A DNA stretch of 64,000 nucleotides. Origin: Flavobacterium paronense. Lineage in GTDB: Bacteria; Bacteroidota; Bacteroidia; Flavobacteriales; Flavobacteriaceae. Location of the stretch: contig NZ_JAUFQN010000019.1 in NCBI RefSeq assembly GCF_030409795.1, positions 124,001-188,000 on the forward strand. Reading direction: 5' to 3'. The notes below the pieces were generated by a model, which searched no databases, was not told the origin of the DNA, and saw nothing but the letters and a program-made list of their open reading frames with translations. Position numbers and translations under genes: made by a program. Below, in pieces: positions 8,018-16,104 of the stretch (position 1 is the stretch's first letter; every line of letters begins with the position of its first letter).

Positions 8018-8677
8018 ATGAAAAAAAACATTGTCCTTTTTATCTTGTTTGTTTTACCGATTGTTGCCTATCTTTTCTTTGCTTCCGGTATAAATAGTTT
8101 TATTTCTTTGCCCATCATTACTAAAGAAGTTCCCGAAGTCAATACCTGGAAAACGCTGGACAATAAACAAGTCGCTTTAACTAATAAGATAACCATCCTG
8201 GGCTTTATTGGAACTGATGTGATGAAACACAAAGGCAATTTCTTTAACCTTTACGAAATCATCTATAATAAGTATAAAGATTTCAAAGATTTTCAAGTAG
8301 TGATGGTGCTTCCCGATGGAACCCAAGGTCAAGTTGAGGAGTTACTAAATATAGATATAAAAAAATTAGGCACACGCAAAGGATGGAATTTTGTTTTTGC
8401 TTCGCCAAATGAAATAACGGGTTTCTATAATCAACTTCATTTAGTTGGTAAACTAGATACTACATTAGCAACGCCAAATGTTTTTATTATCGACAAGAAA
8501 AGAAACCTAAGAGGCAGAAAAGGCGAAGATCAAAAAGGAACGCCTGAATATAAAGAAGGATACAGTACTGTTTTGGTTTCTGAGCTTTATAATAAGATGA
8601 TGGACGATATGAAAATCATCATTTATGAATACCGCGCTGCCCTTAAAAAAAATCATAATGCCACAAAAGAACTTTAG
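8018..8677 (+). CDS. Membrane-anchored thioredoxin-fold protein lacking the SCO cysteines
   Basis: A 219-residue protein with one N-terminal helix (residues 4-23) and a periplasmic domain that looks thioredoxin-like (ITILGFIGTDVMKHKGNFFNLYEIIYNKY, then TPNVFIIDKKRNLRGRKGED). In SCO proteins the segment after the first strand carries CxxxC; here it reads GFIGTDVM, and the whole protein contains no cysteine, so it cannot bind copper or do thiol chemistry in the SCO manner. It sits 11 nt before a true SCO gene, which suggests a shared role in oxidase maturation, perhaps structural. The fold call is from pattern and context; I do not recognise a named family. Confidence 0.6.
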   Translation: MKKNIVLFILFVLPIVAYLFFASGINSFISLPIITKEVPEVNTWKTLDNKQVALTNKITILGFIGTDVMKHKGNFFNLYEIIYNKYKDFKDFQVVMVLPDGTQGQVEELLNIDIKKLGTRKGWNFVFASPNEITGFYNQLHLVGKLDTTLATPNVFIIDKKRNLRGRKGEDQKGTPEYKEGYSTVLVSELYNKMMDDMKIIIYEYRAALKKNHNATKEL

Positions 8678-8688
8678 CTTATTATTAA

Positions 8689-9372
8689 ATGAAAAATAAA
8701 TCATACATCGGATTATCATTTATTGTTTTAGTTTTCGGAATCATCTTTATTCCGAGAATTATAAGCAGAATAAAAAGTGATACAGTAGTGCAAGGCGACA
8801 GATTAGATGCTATTTCCAATCATAAAGATGGCGAAACAGGTTTGGTTAAAATTGGTCCGGCGCCAAAGTTTGAATTAACAGATCAAAACGAAACGAAGGT
8901 TAACAATAACACCTATTTGGGTAAAGTGTATCTCGTTGAATTTTTCTTCACCACTTGTCCTTCTATTTGTCCGGTCATGAACAAAAATATGGTTGGTATT
9001 CAAAATGAATTTTTCGGAAATCCGAATTTTGGAATCGCTTCCATATCTATTGATCCTGAACATGATTCATCAAAAGTATTGAAAGAACATGCCAAAACAC
9101 TTGGCGTGAAGTCTTCGAATTGGCATTTGTTAACGGGCGACAAAGACTATATTTTTAACATTGCCAACAAAGGATTTAATCTGTATGCCGGCGAAAATAA
9201 AAACGTCAAAGGCGGATTTGAGCATTCCGGATTATTTGCATTGATAGACAAAAAGGGAAACATACGTTGCAGAAGAGATGATTTTGGAAACCCAATTTTA
9301 TATTACGACGGATTAGATAAAAAAGGAGTAAAAGCCATTACACAAGACATAAAAAAACTTTTAAATGAATAA
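8689..9372 (+). CDS. SCO-family copper chaperone
   Basis: A membrane-anchored thioredoxin-fold protein that delivers copper to, or reduces, the CuA site of cytochrome oxidase subunit II. The helix is at residues 5-23. The copper ligands are present: Cys90 and Cys94 (FFFTTCPSICPVMNKN) and the distal His179 (GGFEHSGLFALIDKKG), plus the conserved SIDPEHDS. At 227 residues it is of normal length. The stop overlaps the following DUF420 gene by 8 nt, so the two are coupled. Confidence 0.95.
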   Translation: MKNKSYIGLSFIVLVFGIIFIPRIISRIKSDTVVQGDRLDAISNHKDGETGLVKIGPAPKFELTDQNETKVNNNTYLGKVYLVEFFFTTCPSICPVMNKNMVGIQNEFFGNPNFGIASISIDPEHDSSKVLKEHAKTLGVKSSNWHLLTGDKDYIFNIANKGFNLYAGENKNVKGGFEHSGLFALIDKKGNIRCRRDDFGNPILYYDGLDKKGVKAITQDIKKLLNE

Positions 9373-9958
9373 GTTAGATAATAAAACCTTAGAACAAAGA
9401 TTTAAATTTCCAATAATTTTGGTTTCGATACTAATACCAGTAGTTGTAGCCGTTTTGTTTACGGTGAAGCTAAAAGATTTTGGAATTGAAGTGGAACCAC
9501 TTACGTTCTTACCGCCCATTTATGCTGCCATAAACGGACTTACTGCCTTATTTTTAGTAATGGGAGTAATGGCAATTAAAAACGGAAATCAAAAAGTGCA
9601 TGAAAGATTTATGACTACGGCTATTGCTTGTTCTGTAATTTTTTTGGTGATGTATGTCGCGTATCACATGACGGCAGATTCAACAGTTTATGGCGATATT
9701 GATGGCAATAAAATTTTAGATGCAAAAGAAAAAGAATATGCAGGCACAATGAGATCTGTGTATTTGTTCATTTTGCTTACCCATATCGCGTTGTCAGTAG
9801 CAATCATTCCATTGGTTTTGATTACTTATGTTAGAGCCTTAGCAGCACGATTTGACAAACATAAGAAAATTGCAAAAATCACTTTCCCGCTTTGGTTATA
9901 TGTTGCTGTTACTGGTGTTGTGGTGTACTTAATGATTTCACCATACTATGCAAACTAA
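9365..9958 (+). CDS. DUF420 membrane protein (CtaM/YozB-like oxidase assembly factor)
   Basis: A 197-residue protein with five hydrophobic helices. Conserved histidines are visible in or next to the helices (KVHERFM, YVAYHMT, LTHIALS, FDKHKKIAK), the pattern of DUF420. The S. aureus member, CtaM, is required for function of heme A oxidases, and B. subtilis has YozB; a similar role here follows from family and context. A hydrophilic loop near residues 108-130 contains an EF-hand-like DIDGNKILDAKE, which may be chance. It overlaps SCO by 8 nt and the next small gene by 11 nt. Confidence 0.88.
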   Translation: MNKLDNKTLEQRFKFPIILVSILIPVVVAVLFTVKLKDFGIEVEPLTFLPPIYAAINGLTALFLVMGVMAIKNGNQKVHERFMTTAIACSVIFLVMYVAYHMTADSTVYGDIDGNKILDAKEKEYAGTMRSVYLFILLTHIALSVAIIPLVLITYVRALAARFDKHKKIAKITFPLWLYVAVTGVVVYLMISPYYAN

Positions 9959-10235
9959 AGAACAAAGAAGAAAGAGACAAGAGCCAAGACGATTTAGTTT
10001 GAAAAGTATTTTTTTCTTGCTTCTTGCTTCTTGCTTCTTTTCTCTTTCTGCGACAGCTCAATGCGCCATGTGTCGCGCTTCTTTAGAAAGCGAAGGCAAT
10101 AAAACCAAAGTAGAAGCCGTAAACGATGGTATTGTTTTCCTGATGGCTGTTCCCTATATAATTGTAGCGGTAATTGGCTTTGCGATTTACAGGATGTATT
10201 TCAAAAAAGGTAAAAACATAAATCCTAATTCCTAA
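9948..10235 (+). CDS. Small exported QCAMCRA-motif membrane protein
   Basis: A 95-residue protein: a basic N-terminus, a hydrophobic signal (about residues 20-36) with a cleavage-like AxA-Q site, the motif QCAMCRASLES with two cysteines spaced CxxC, and one helix near residues 62-83. It closes the oxidase assembly cluster, so a thiol or metal role in oxidase maturation is an attractive guess, but I know no tested function. The first 20 codons and the signal peptide are built from degenerate GAAGAAA and CTTGCTT words, and the stop codon lies in an AATCCTAATTCC word repeat, so both ends of the gene are made of repeat DNA. The start overlaps DUF420. Confidence 0.7.
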   Translation: MQTKEQRRKRQEPRRFSLKSIFFLLLASCFFSLSATAQCAMCRASLESEGNKTKVEAVNDGIVFLMAVPYIIVAVIGFAIYRMYFKKGKNINPNS

Positions 10236-10250
10236 ATCCTAATTCCTTAA
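10219..10250. repeat. Degenerate word repeat (AATCCTAATTCC type)
   Basis: Iterated variants of TAATTCC and TAAATCC span the 3' end of the small cysteine protein and the short gap before the convergent DUF4403 gene. The TAA stop is formed by one word. Related words occur at 46746-46835. Confidence 0.6.
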
Positions 10251-10256
10251 TCAGAC

Positions 10257-11648
10257 TCAATCCATTCCGTCAATTTTCACATTCATTTTTCCGGTAGCGG
10301 TTATAAATGCGATGATGGCTTTGTCGGTTACTTCTACTTTTTCAAAATCAAAATCATTCATTGTTCCGTTGACGAAAACACCTTTCATGGGTGAATAGTT
10401 ATTCAAATATGGTAGTAAACTTTTCTTGCCTTCATCTAAATTTTCTTTAATTGAATAGCGACAATTTTCTTGAATTTTTTTCAAAATAACACCTTGAAGT
10501 AACCAATTGGCAGTTCTGGTTAATAATCCTTTGGTATTTAATACATAATCCATTTGATCAAAATATATCTCTTTGGTAACCGTATTGTAATTTGGAATTC
10601 CTGATAAATATATCGTTCCATTGATACTTCCTGTCATATCAAGAGCAATAATAATTTTTCCGTCTTTTTGCCAAAGTGCCACATTTTGAACTACGATTTT
10701 TCTACTACCAGCAGTAAATTCTTTGCCTTGAAAATTACTAGAAATAATCCTGGATGCACTTTCATATGTAGAAATCGCAGCAATATTTGCAGTTAGTTTT
10801 TCAGGAATTTTTGTGACTGCTTTAAACTGAACAGCATCTCTGTCAAAGCTATTTTTTGGTTTTAAACCAACCATGGTTTGCATATTGCATTTCAATCCCA
10901 AATCCATTTTGATTTCTTTTTTTCCTAAAACGGCATCGGTGGTATAAACCTCTATCGGAATAAGTTTAAACCAAGATTGATATTGTTCGCTAGTTATGAA
11001 TGGTGTGCTCATTTTTTCTAAAACATCAAGTACGTAAGGTTTAAAATCACAAGATTTTTCAATAGCTTCGTCAATCTTTTTAGCAATTTTTGATTTGAAA
11101 ATAGAAAGCGTTGGAGTAATGATGTAGGTAATCGGGACATTTTTTCCTGCTACTAGAATAGACGGACTTTCGGACCATTCAAAATCATCAATTTTAGAGG
11201 TTGTCGACATTTTCCAATTCGATAATTTCACATCGCTAATCAGCGTAATGGTTCCATTCAAATTAATTTCCCTAGTGTCGTTTAAACCCATGAAGTCGGT
11301 TCCATATTTGAAGCGTGACCAAATTTTTAAGGGCAATATTGTTTGTATTTTACCATTTTTCTCAATCAAACGAATGGGTGCCGTTTTTGTAATTTTCATC
11401 TCTGTTTTATCATCTTCTAAATTAGAATCGTTAAAAATTTCACCATTCAACGTTTTGTTTAATTGGTTTTCTATTTCTTTTAAAGAGATTTCCAGCGGCA
11501 TGTTGACAAACGATGTCTTGTTGTTGTAAACCATCGGAGTATCATCCGAAGGAAGTGGTTTTAACGCTTCAATTTTTTGAGTGGTAGAACAACTGTTTAA
11601 GACTAATGAAAGAAATAGGATAGAAAGAGTTATTTTTATTGTTGACAT
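10257..11648 (-). CDS. DUF4403 family lipoprotein
   Basis: A 463-residue protein starting MSTIKITLSILFLSLVLNSC, with a lipoprotein signal peptide whose lipobox is LNSC, so it should be anchored to an envelope membrane. The body alternates beta-rich segments (PIRLIEKNGKIQTILPLKIW, VPITYIITPTLSIFKSKIAKK, KIIIALDMTGSINGTIYLSG) in the style of DUF4403, a Bacteroidetes family of unknown function. An upstream in-frame ATG at 11831 gives a 61-residue extension that crosses the divergent tolC promoter, so I chose the internal ATG that restores the lipobox. It converges with the oxidase cluster. Its role is unknown. Confidence 0.8.
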   Translation of the reverse strand: MSTIKITLSILFLSLVLNSCSTTQKIEALKPLPSDDTPMVYNNKTSFVNMPLEISLKEIENQLNKTLNGEIFNDSNLEDDKTEMKITKTAPIRLIEKNGKIQTILPLKIWSRFKYGTDFMGLNDTREINLNGTITLISDVKLSNWKMSTTSKIDDFEWSESPSILVAGKNVPITYIITPTLSIFKSKIAKKIDEAIEKSCDFKPYVLDVLEKMSTPFITSEQYQSWFKLIPIEVYTTDAVLGKKEIKMDLGLKCNMQTMVGLKPKNSFDRDAVQFKAVTKIPEKLTANIAAISTYESASRIISSNFQGKEFTAGSRKIVVQNVALWQKDGKIIIALDMTGSINGTIYLSGIPNYNTVTKEIYFDQMDYVLNTKGLLTRTANWLLQGVILKKIQENCRYSIKENLDEGKKSLLPYLNNYSPMKGVFVNGTMNDFDFEKVEVTDKAIIAFITATGKMNVKIDGMD

Positions 11649-11766
11649 GACTGCAATTGATTTTTGGCAAAAATAAAAGTAAAAAACGTAAAACATTGTA
11701 ACATTATTAAAAAAGGTATGTCTAAAGTTGTATGTCTTAAAATAGTTAATCAAAAGACAAAAATTA

Positions 11767-11774
11767 TATCTTTG
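11767..11774 (+). promoter_or_regulatory. Promoter -7 element for tolC-hlyD
   Basis: TATCTTTG, an exact TAnnTTTG match 39 nt before the tolC ATG, in the divergent gap with the DUF4403 gene. No clear -33 TTG at proper spacing. Confidence 0.5.
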
Positions 11775-11813
11775 TTTACCAGAAAAACTAAGGGTTTTAA
11801 ACCCGTTTTTACT

Positions 11814-13190
11814 ATGAAAAACAGTACACAAGCATTTTTATTACTTTTTATTTTCCTTTTAGGATTTACTTCATTCGGGCAACAAAAAAAATGGACTATT
11901 CAAGAATGCGTTGAGTACGCCTTGAAAAACAACATATCTATAAAGCAATCAGAATTGGATATAAAATCAGCCAACATTGATAAATCATCAGCGATTGGAA
12001 AATTTTTACCAAATCTAAACACCAGCATTTCTCATTCTTGGAGTATAGGTGCCAATACTAATCCGGTTACCAATGTTAGAGAAAATCAAACTACACAATA
12101 TACACAAGTTGGTTTGAGTTCGAGCGTAACTATTTATAATGGTTTACAAAATGTAAATCGTCTTCGCAATGCCAAAATGGTGCAACTAGCCAAACAATAT
12201 CAATTGACTAAAATGCAGGATGATATTTCTTTATATGTTGCCAATGCATATTTGGATATACTTTTTAATAAAGAAAATCTAAAAGTGCAACAAGGTCAGT
12301 TAGCAAATGATGAAAAGCAATTGAAACGTACTCAAGAATTGGTTAATTCTGGCTCCACACCAAGAGGTGATTTGTTAGATATGAAAGCTACAATTGCTGC
12401 CGATAATCAAAAAGTGGTTGTTGCCGAAAATAGTTTACTGATTTCAAGATTGAGTCTGGCGCAATTACTTCAATTAGAAGAGTTTCAAAATTTTGACATT
12501 GCGGATGTTGACTTAGAAGCAAAGCAAAGTTCTATAATGGCTGAAACTCCCGAAGCGATTCTTGAAAAAGCAAAGCAGGTCAGAGTCGAAATTAAAATTG
12601 CACAAACTAATTTGGAGCTTGCGCAAAGAGATATTAAAATAGCAAGAGGCGCATTGCAACCTAGTTTAACTTTTGGTTATAATTTTGGAACAAATGCCAG
12701 TTATTCAGATAGAATTGTTGGAGTTGATGGAAGCGGAACACCAATAATTGCAAGTCCTTTACCTGTTTTCGAACAATTTAGCAATAATAAAGGGCACAAC
12801 TTTGGACTACAGTTAAATGTTCCAATATTCAACGGTTTCTCTGCTAGAAATAATGTTGAACGTTCAAAAGTAGATTATGAAAGAACCAAAAATGCTTTCA
12901 ACCAAGCGAATTTGGATTTAGAAACCAATGTTTATAAAGCAATTACCGATGCTAAAGGTGCTTTAAAAACTTATGAATCAGCAATTTCCACTATGGAAGC
13001 AAGGCAAGAAGCTTTTAATTATGCCCAAGAAAAATATACAGTTGGTTTGATGAATGCGTTTGATTTTAATCAATCACTAACCGTATTTGCAGCTTCGCAA
13101 TCGGATGTTATTCGTGCGAAATACGATTATATTTTTAAAATGAAAGTAGTAGAATTATACTTCGGAATCCCAATCATTCAAAAACAATAA
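11814..13190 (+). CDS. TolC-family outer-membrane efflux protein
   Basis: A 458-residue outer-membrane channel with signal peptide (MKNSTQAFLLLFIFLLGFTSFGQ), followed by the start typical of the family (WTIQECVEYALKNNISIKQSELD) and two structurally repeated helical halves rich in Ala/Gln/Asn. The second half shows LQLNVPIFNGFSARNNVERSK and the closing AQEKYTVGLMNAFDFNQS. It forms the trans-envelope duct of tripartite efflux or secretion pumps. I start it at this ATG because an upstream in-frame ATG at 11664 would overlap the promoter and bury the signal peptide. The adaptor gene follows after 3 nt. Confidence 0.92.
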   Translation: MKNSTQAFLLLFIFLLGFTSFGQQKKWTIQECVEYALKNNISIKQSELDIKSANIDKSSAIGKFLPNLNTSISHSWSIGANTNPVTNVRENQTTQYTQVGLSSSVTIYNGLQNVNRLRNAKMVQLAKQYQLTKMQDDISLYVANAYLDILFNKENLKVQQGQLANDEKQLKRTQELVNSGSTPRGDLLDMKATIAADNQKVVVAENSLLISRLSLAQLLQLEEFQNFDIADVDLEAKQSSIMAETPEAILEKAKQVRVEIKIAQTNLELAQRDIKIARGALQPSLTFGYNFGTNASYSDRIVGVDGSGTPIIASPLPVFEQFSNNKGHNFGLQLNVPIFNGFSARNNVERSKVDYERTKNAFNQANLDLETNVYKAITDAKGALKTYESAISTMEARQEAFNYAQEKYTVGLMNAFDFNQSLTVFAASQSDVIRAKYDYIFKMKVVELYFGIPIIQKQ

Positions 13191-13193
13191 ATC

Positions 13194-14519
13194 ATGTCAA
13201 AAAAGAAAATTTATATACTTGTTGGAGTTGTTATCGCATTAATTATAGTGCTTGTTACCTTAAAGTCAAAAGGAATTATTGGCGGTAATGATGATTCAAA
13301 ACAAGTAGAAACTGCCAAAGTGGATGAAATAACTATTGTGGAAACAGTATCAGCAACCGGAAAAATCCAACCCGAAATTGAAGTAAAAATATCTTCAGAA
13401 GTATCTGGAGAAATTATAGCATTGCCTGTAAAAGAAGGGCAAGTGGTAAAGAAAGGCGATTTATTGGTTAAAATAAATCCTGATTTATATACTTCAGGTT
13501 ACAACAGAACTATTTCTAATTTATCTGGAACCAAAGCTGGTTTAAGCCAAGCAGATGCTGCTTTTAAAGAAGCAAAAGCAAGTTATGACAGAAGCAAAAC
13601 CTTATACGATAAAGGCATTATTTCAAAATCGGATTGGGAGAAAGCAGTTTCGGCATTTGAAAGCGCGGAAGCCAACAAAAAGTCTGCATACTATAATGTG
13701 CAAAGTGCCAATGCAACCGTAAAAGAAGCAAAAGACAACCTTGGAAGAACAACTATTTATGCTCCGGCTGACGGAACTATTTCTTCACTTGGTGTTGAAT
13801 TAGGGGAACGTGTTTTAGGAACACAACAAATGACAGGGACAGAACTTTTGAGAGTAGCCAATTTGAATAATATGGAAGTAGAAGTTGATGTGAATGAAAA
13901 TGACATTGTCAAAATAAACATTGGCGATAGTACCAATATTCAGGTTGATGCTTATTTAAAAAAGGAATTTAAAGGAATTGTGACCAGTATTTCTAATTCT
14001 GCCAGCACAGCAATAACAGCTGACCAAGTGACAAATTTTAAAGTTAAAGTTAGAATTTTAAAGGAATCGTATCAGGAATTATTAGAAGGTAAACCGGTAA
14101 GCTATTCGCCATTCAGACCCGGAATGACTGCTACTGTTGATATTATCACGAAACGAAAAGAGAAAGTTATTGGTGTGCCAATTAGCTCAGTTGTTATAAA
14201 ATCGGATACGGCTGCAGTTAAAAGTTATGAAATAAAAGAGGACAGTGAAGACAAAAAAGTAAAAGCCAAAAGGGATAAAAAATTTGAATGTGTTTTTGTG
14301 AAAGTTGGCAATAAAGCCAAAATCAGAGTTGTAAAAACCGGAATTCAGGACGATACTAATATTGAGATTTCTTCTGGTCTAAAGAAAGGCGATGAAGTAA
14401 TTGTTGGTCCATATACAACTGTTACGAAAGATCTTAATTCTGGAGATAAAGTTACTTCAGGAAAAGAATCTAATAAAAAAGATAAAAAGGAAACTACTAT
14501 TACTGTTTCCACTAATTAA
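13194..14519 (+). CDS. HlyD/MacA-type periplasmic adaptor
   Basis: A 441-residue membrane fusion protein: N-terminal anchor (residues 6-23), biotinyl-lipoyl-like half-motifs (EVSGEIIALPVKEGQVVKKG and TTIYAPADGTISSLGVELGE), a coiled-coil hairpin between them (about residues 108-180) and a beta-barrel/membrane-proximal part. It links an inner-membrane pump to TolC. The C-terminus carries a Lys-rich tail. It is translated with tolC. The usual third component, a MacB-like ABC transporter or RND pump, is not adjacent: the next gene is tsaB. The pump must therefore be elsewhere, or the adaptor is shared. Confidence 0.9.
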   Translation: MSKKKIYILVGVVIALIIVLVTLKSKGIIGGNDDSKQVETAKVDEITIVETVSATGKIQPEIEVKISSEVSGEIIALPVKEGQVVKKGDLLVKINPDLYTSGYNRTISNLSGTKAGLSQADAAFKEAKASYDRSKTLYDKGIISKSDWEKAVSAFESAEANKKSAYYNVQSANATVKEAKDNLGRTTIYAPADGTISSLGVELGERVLGTQQMTGTELLRVANLNNMEVEVDVNENDIVKINIGDSTNIQVDAYLKKEFKGIVTSISNSASTAITADQVTNFKVKVRILKESYQELLEGKPVSYSPFRPGMTATVDIITKRKEKVIGVPISSVVIKSDTAAVKSYEIKEDSEDKKVKAKRDKKFECVFVKVGNKAKIRVVKTGIQDDTNIEISSGLKKGDEVIVGPYTTVTKDLNSGDKVTSGKESNKKDKKETTITVSTN

Positions 14520-14538
14520 TATTATTTAATTTCAAAAC

Positions 14539-15204
14539 TTGAATTACATTCTAAATATAGAAACAGCAACTAAAAACTGTTCGGTTTCTTTGGCAAAAAA
14601 TGGAGAAACTGTTTTGTGCAAAGAAATCGCTGAACAAGGGTTTTCCCATGCAGAGAAACTACATGTTTTTATTGAAGATATTTTAAAAGAAACGGGTGTT
14701 TCCGTTAAAGATTTGAAAGCCATTGCGGTGAGCAAAGGTCCGGGTTCTTATACGGGTTTGCGCATTGGGGTTTCTGCCGCAAAAGGTTTGTGCTATGCAC
14801 TCGGTGTTCCGTTGATTTCTGTTGATACTTTGCAGGTTTTAACTAGGCAAGTTGCTGTTGGGAAAGGTTTGATTATTCCAATGTTAGATGCAAGAAGAAT
14901 GGAAGTTTATAGTGCCGTTTTTGATGCAAATCATACTAAAATAAAAGATGTGCAAGCCGAAATTTTGACTGAAGAAAGTTATGCTGAAATAACTGCACCT
15001 GTATATTTCATTGGTGATTGTCAGGAAAAATGTAAAACGGTTTTAATGGCGGCCAATTTTCACTTTCTTTCGGAGATAATTTTCCCTTCTGCAAATGAAA
15101 TGAGTTCTTTAAGCTATGAAAAATTTGTAAAAAATGAATTTGAAGATGTGGCGTATTTTGAGCCTTTTTATCTCAAGGATTTTTTGATTTCAAAACCAAA
15201 GTAA
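14539..15204 (+). CDS. tsaB: tRNA threonylcarbamoyladenosine biosynthesis protein TsaB
   Basis: TsaB is the dimerisation partner of TsaD in making N6-threonylcarbamoyladenosine at position 37 of ANN-decoding tRNAs. The 221-residue protein shows the ASKHA start NYILNIETATKNCSVSLAKNG and the family motif SKGPGSYTGLRIGVSAAKG. The only start consistent with this N-terminus is TTG at the given position; no ATG lies upstream in frame before a stop, and the first internal ATG would remove the core fold. It lies 19 nt after the adaptor gene and converges with mscS with one base between stop codons. Confidence 0.95.
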   Translation: MNYILNIETATKNCSVSLAKNGETVLCKEIAEQGFSHAEKLHVFIEDILKETGVSVKDLKAIAVSKGPGSYTGLRIGVSAAKGLCYALGVPLISVDTLQVLTRQVAVGKGLIIPMLDARRMEVYSAVFDANHTKIKDVQAEILTEESYAEITAPVYFIGDCQEKCKTVLMAANFHFLSEIIFPSANEMSSLSYEKFVKNEFEDVAYFEPFYLKDFLISKPK

Positions 15205-15205
15205 A

Positions 15206-16039
15206 TTATTTCTTCGAAGCTTCTTTAACATAAGGCTGAATAATAATTCCGGCTTTGTCGAAAGCTTCTTTACATTCCTCTAAAACATCGGAACACATAG
15301 AACCAAAATCGGCGTTTTTTGACCATGGTTGTATCGCTAATTGTATGGCTGAATCTGTCAAAAGATTGACAACCACTGCAGGAGCAGGGTTTTTCAATAC
15401 TTTGGAATTATTTTCCAAAACATGCATTACTATTTCTTTAGCTGTTTTAATATTGGTATCATAAGAAATGTTGAAAAGCAAGTTGGCTCTTCTGTTTTTT
15501 CCCAACGAAAAATTAGTGATAACACCATTAGATAGAATTCCGTTAGGCACAAAAATAGTTTGATTGTTTCCAGTAACTAATTTGGTTACAAAAATCTGAA
15601 TTTCACTCACTGTTCCCGAAACACCTTGTGCTTCTATAGCATCGCTAACTTTAAAAGGTTTGAATAAAATAATCAGCACACCACCAGCAAAATTTGATAA
15701 TGAACCTTGTAAAGACAGACCAACAGCTAAACCTATTGCACCAAGAATAGCAACAAAGGAAGAAGTTTCAATTCCGAGTTTGGAAATAAAAGTTATAAAA
15801 AGCAAAAAGCGCATTGCCCAAAGCAAACTATCGCCCAAAAAGGTTGATAAAGTCGGGTCTATTTCGCGCTTAACCATTATTCTTCTCACCAAGCGATTGA
15901 CAAATCTAATGGTATATAATCCAACAAAAAGAATTAATAAAGCTGAAATTAATTTTGGTGAATAGTCAATCAACATAGTAGTAAATTGATCAGCATAGTC
16001 AGCAAAGGAATGAATATAGTGCAGTTCTTTCTTTTCCAT
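15206..16039 (-). CDS. Small-conductance mechanosensitive channel (MscS family)
   Basis: An inner-membrane channel that opens under membrane tension to release solutes on hypo-osmotic shock. The 277-residue protein has three N-terminal helices; the pore-lining third helix (GAIGLAVGLSLQGSLSNFAGG) is Gly/Ala-rich as in MscS. It is followed by the beta domain (PFKVSDAIEAQGVSGTVSEI, NQTIFVPNGILSNGVITNFS) and the alpha/beta C-terminus. Length and layout are those of minimal MscS. It is transcribed toward tsaB, apart from the upstream helical gene because a terminator lies between them. Confidence 0.93.
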   Translation of the reverse strand: MEKKELHYIHSFADYADQFTTMLIDYSPKLISALLILFVGLYTIRFVNRLVRRIMVKREIDPTLSTFLGDSLLWAMRFLLFITFISKLGIETSSFVAILGAIGLAVGLSLQGSLSNFAGGVLIILFKPFKVSDAIEAQGVSGTVSEIQIFVTKLVTGNNQTIFVPNGILSNGVITNFSLGKNRRANLLFNISYDTNIKTAKEIVMHVLENNSKVLKNPAPAVVVNLLTDSAIQLAIQPWSKNADFGSMCSDVLEECKEAFDKAGIIIQPYVKEASKK

Positions 16040-16047
16040 AAATTGAT

Positions 16048-16071
16048 AAAAAAATCCCGAAAAATCGGGAT
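16048..16071 (-). terminator. Terminator between the helical protein gene and mscS
   Basis: Stem ATCCCGA/TCGGGAT with loop AAAA; on the minus strand it is followed by seven T. It ends the transcript of the upstream gene, 34 nt after its stop. Confidence 0.85.
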
Positions 16072-16104
16072 AAATTATTTTAGCAAAAATAGTGATTTTA
16101 AAAA

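Noticed and set aside
11664..11813. 50-residue extension of TolC
   Set aside because: It crosses the TATCTTTG promoter element and places the signal peptide internally.
11649..11831. 61-residue extension of the DUF4403 lipoprotein
   Set aside because: It would remove the lipobox from the N-terminus and overlap the divergent tolC start and promoter.
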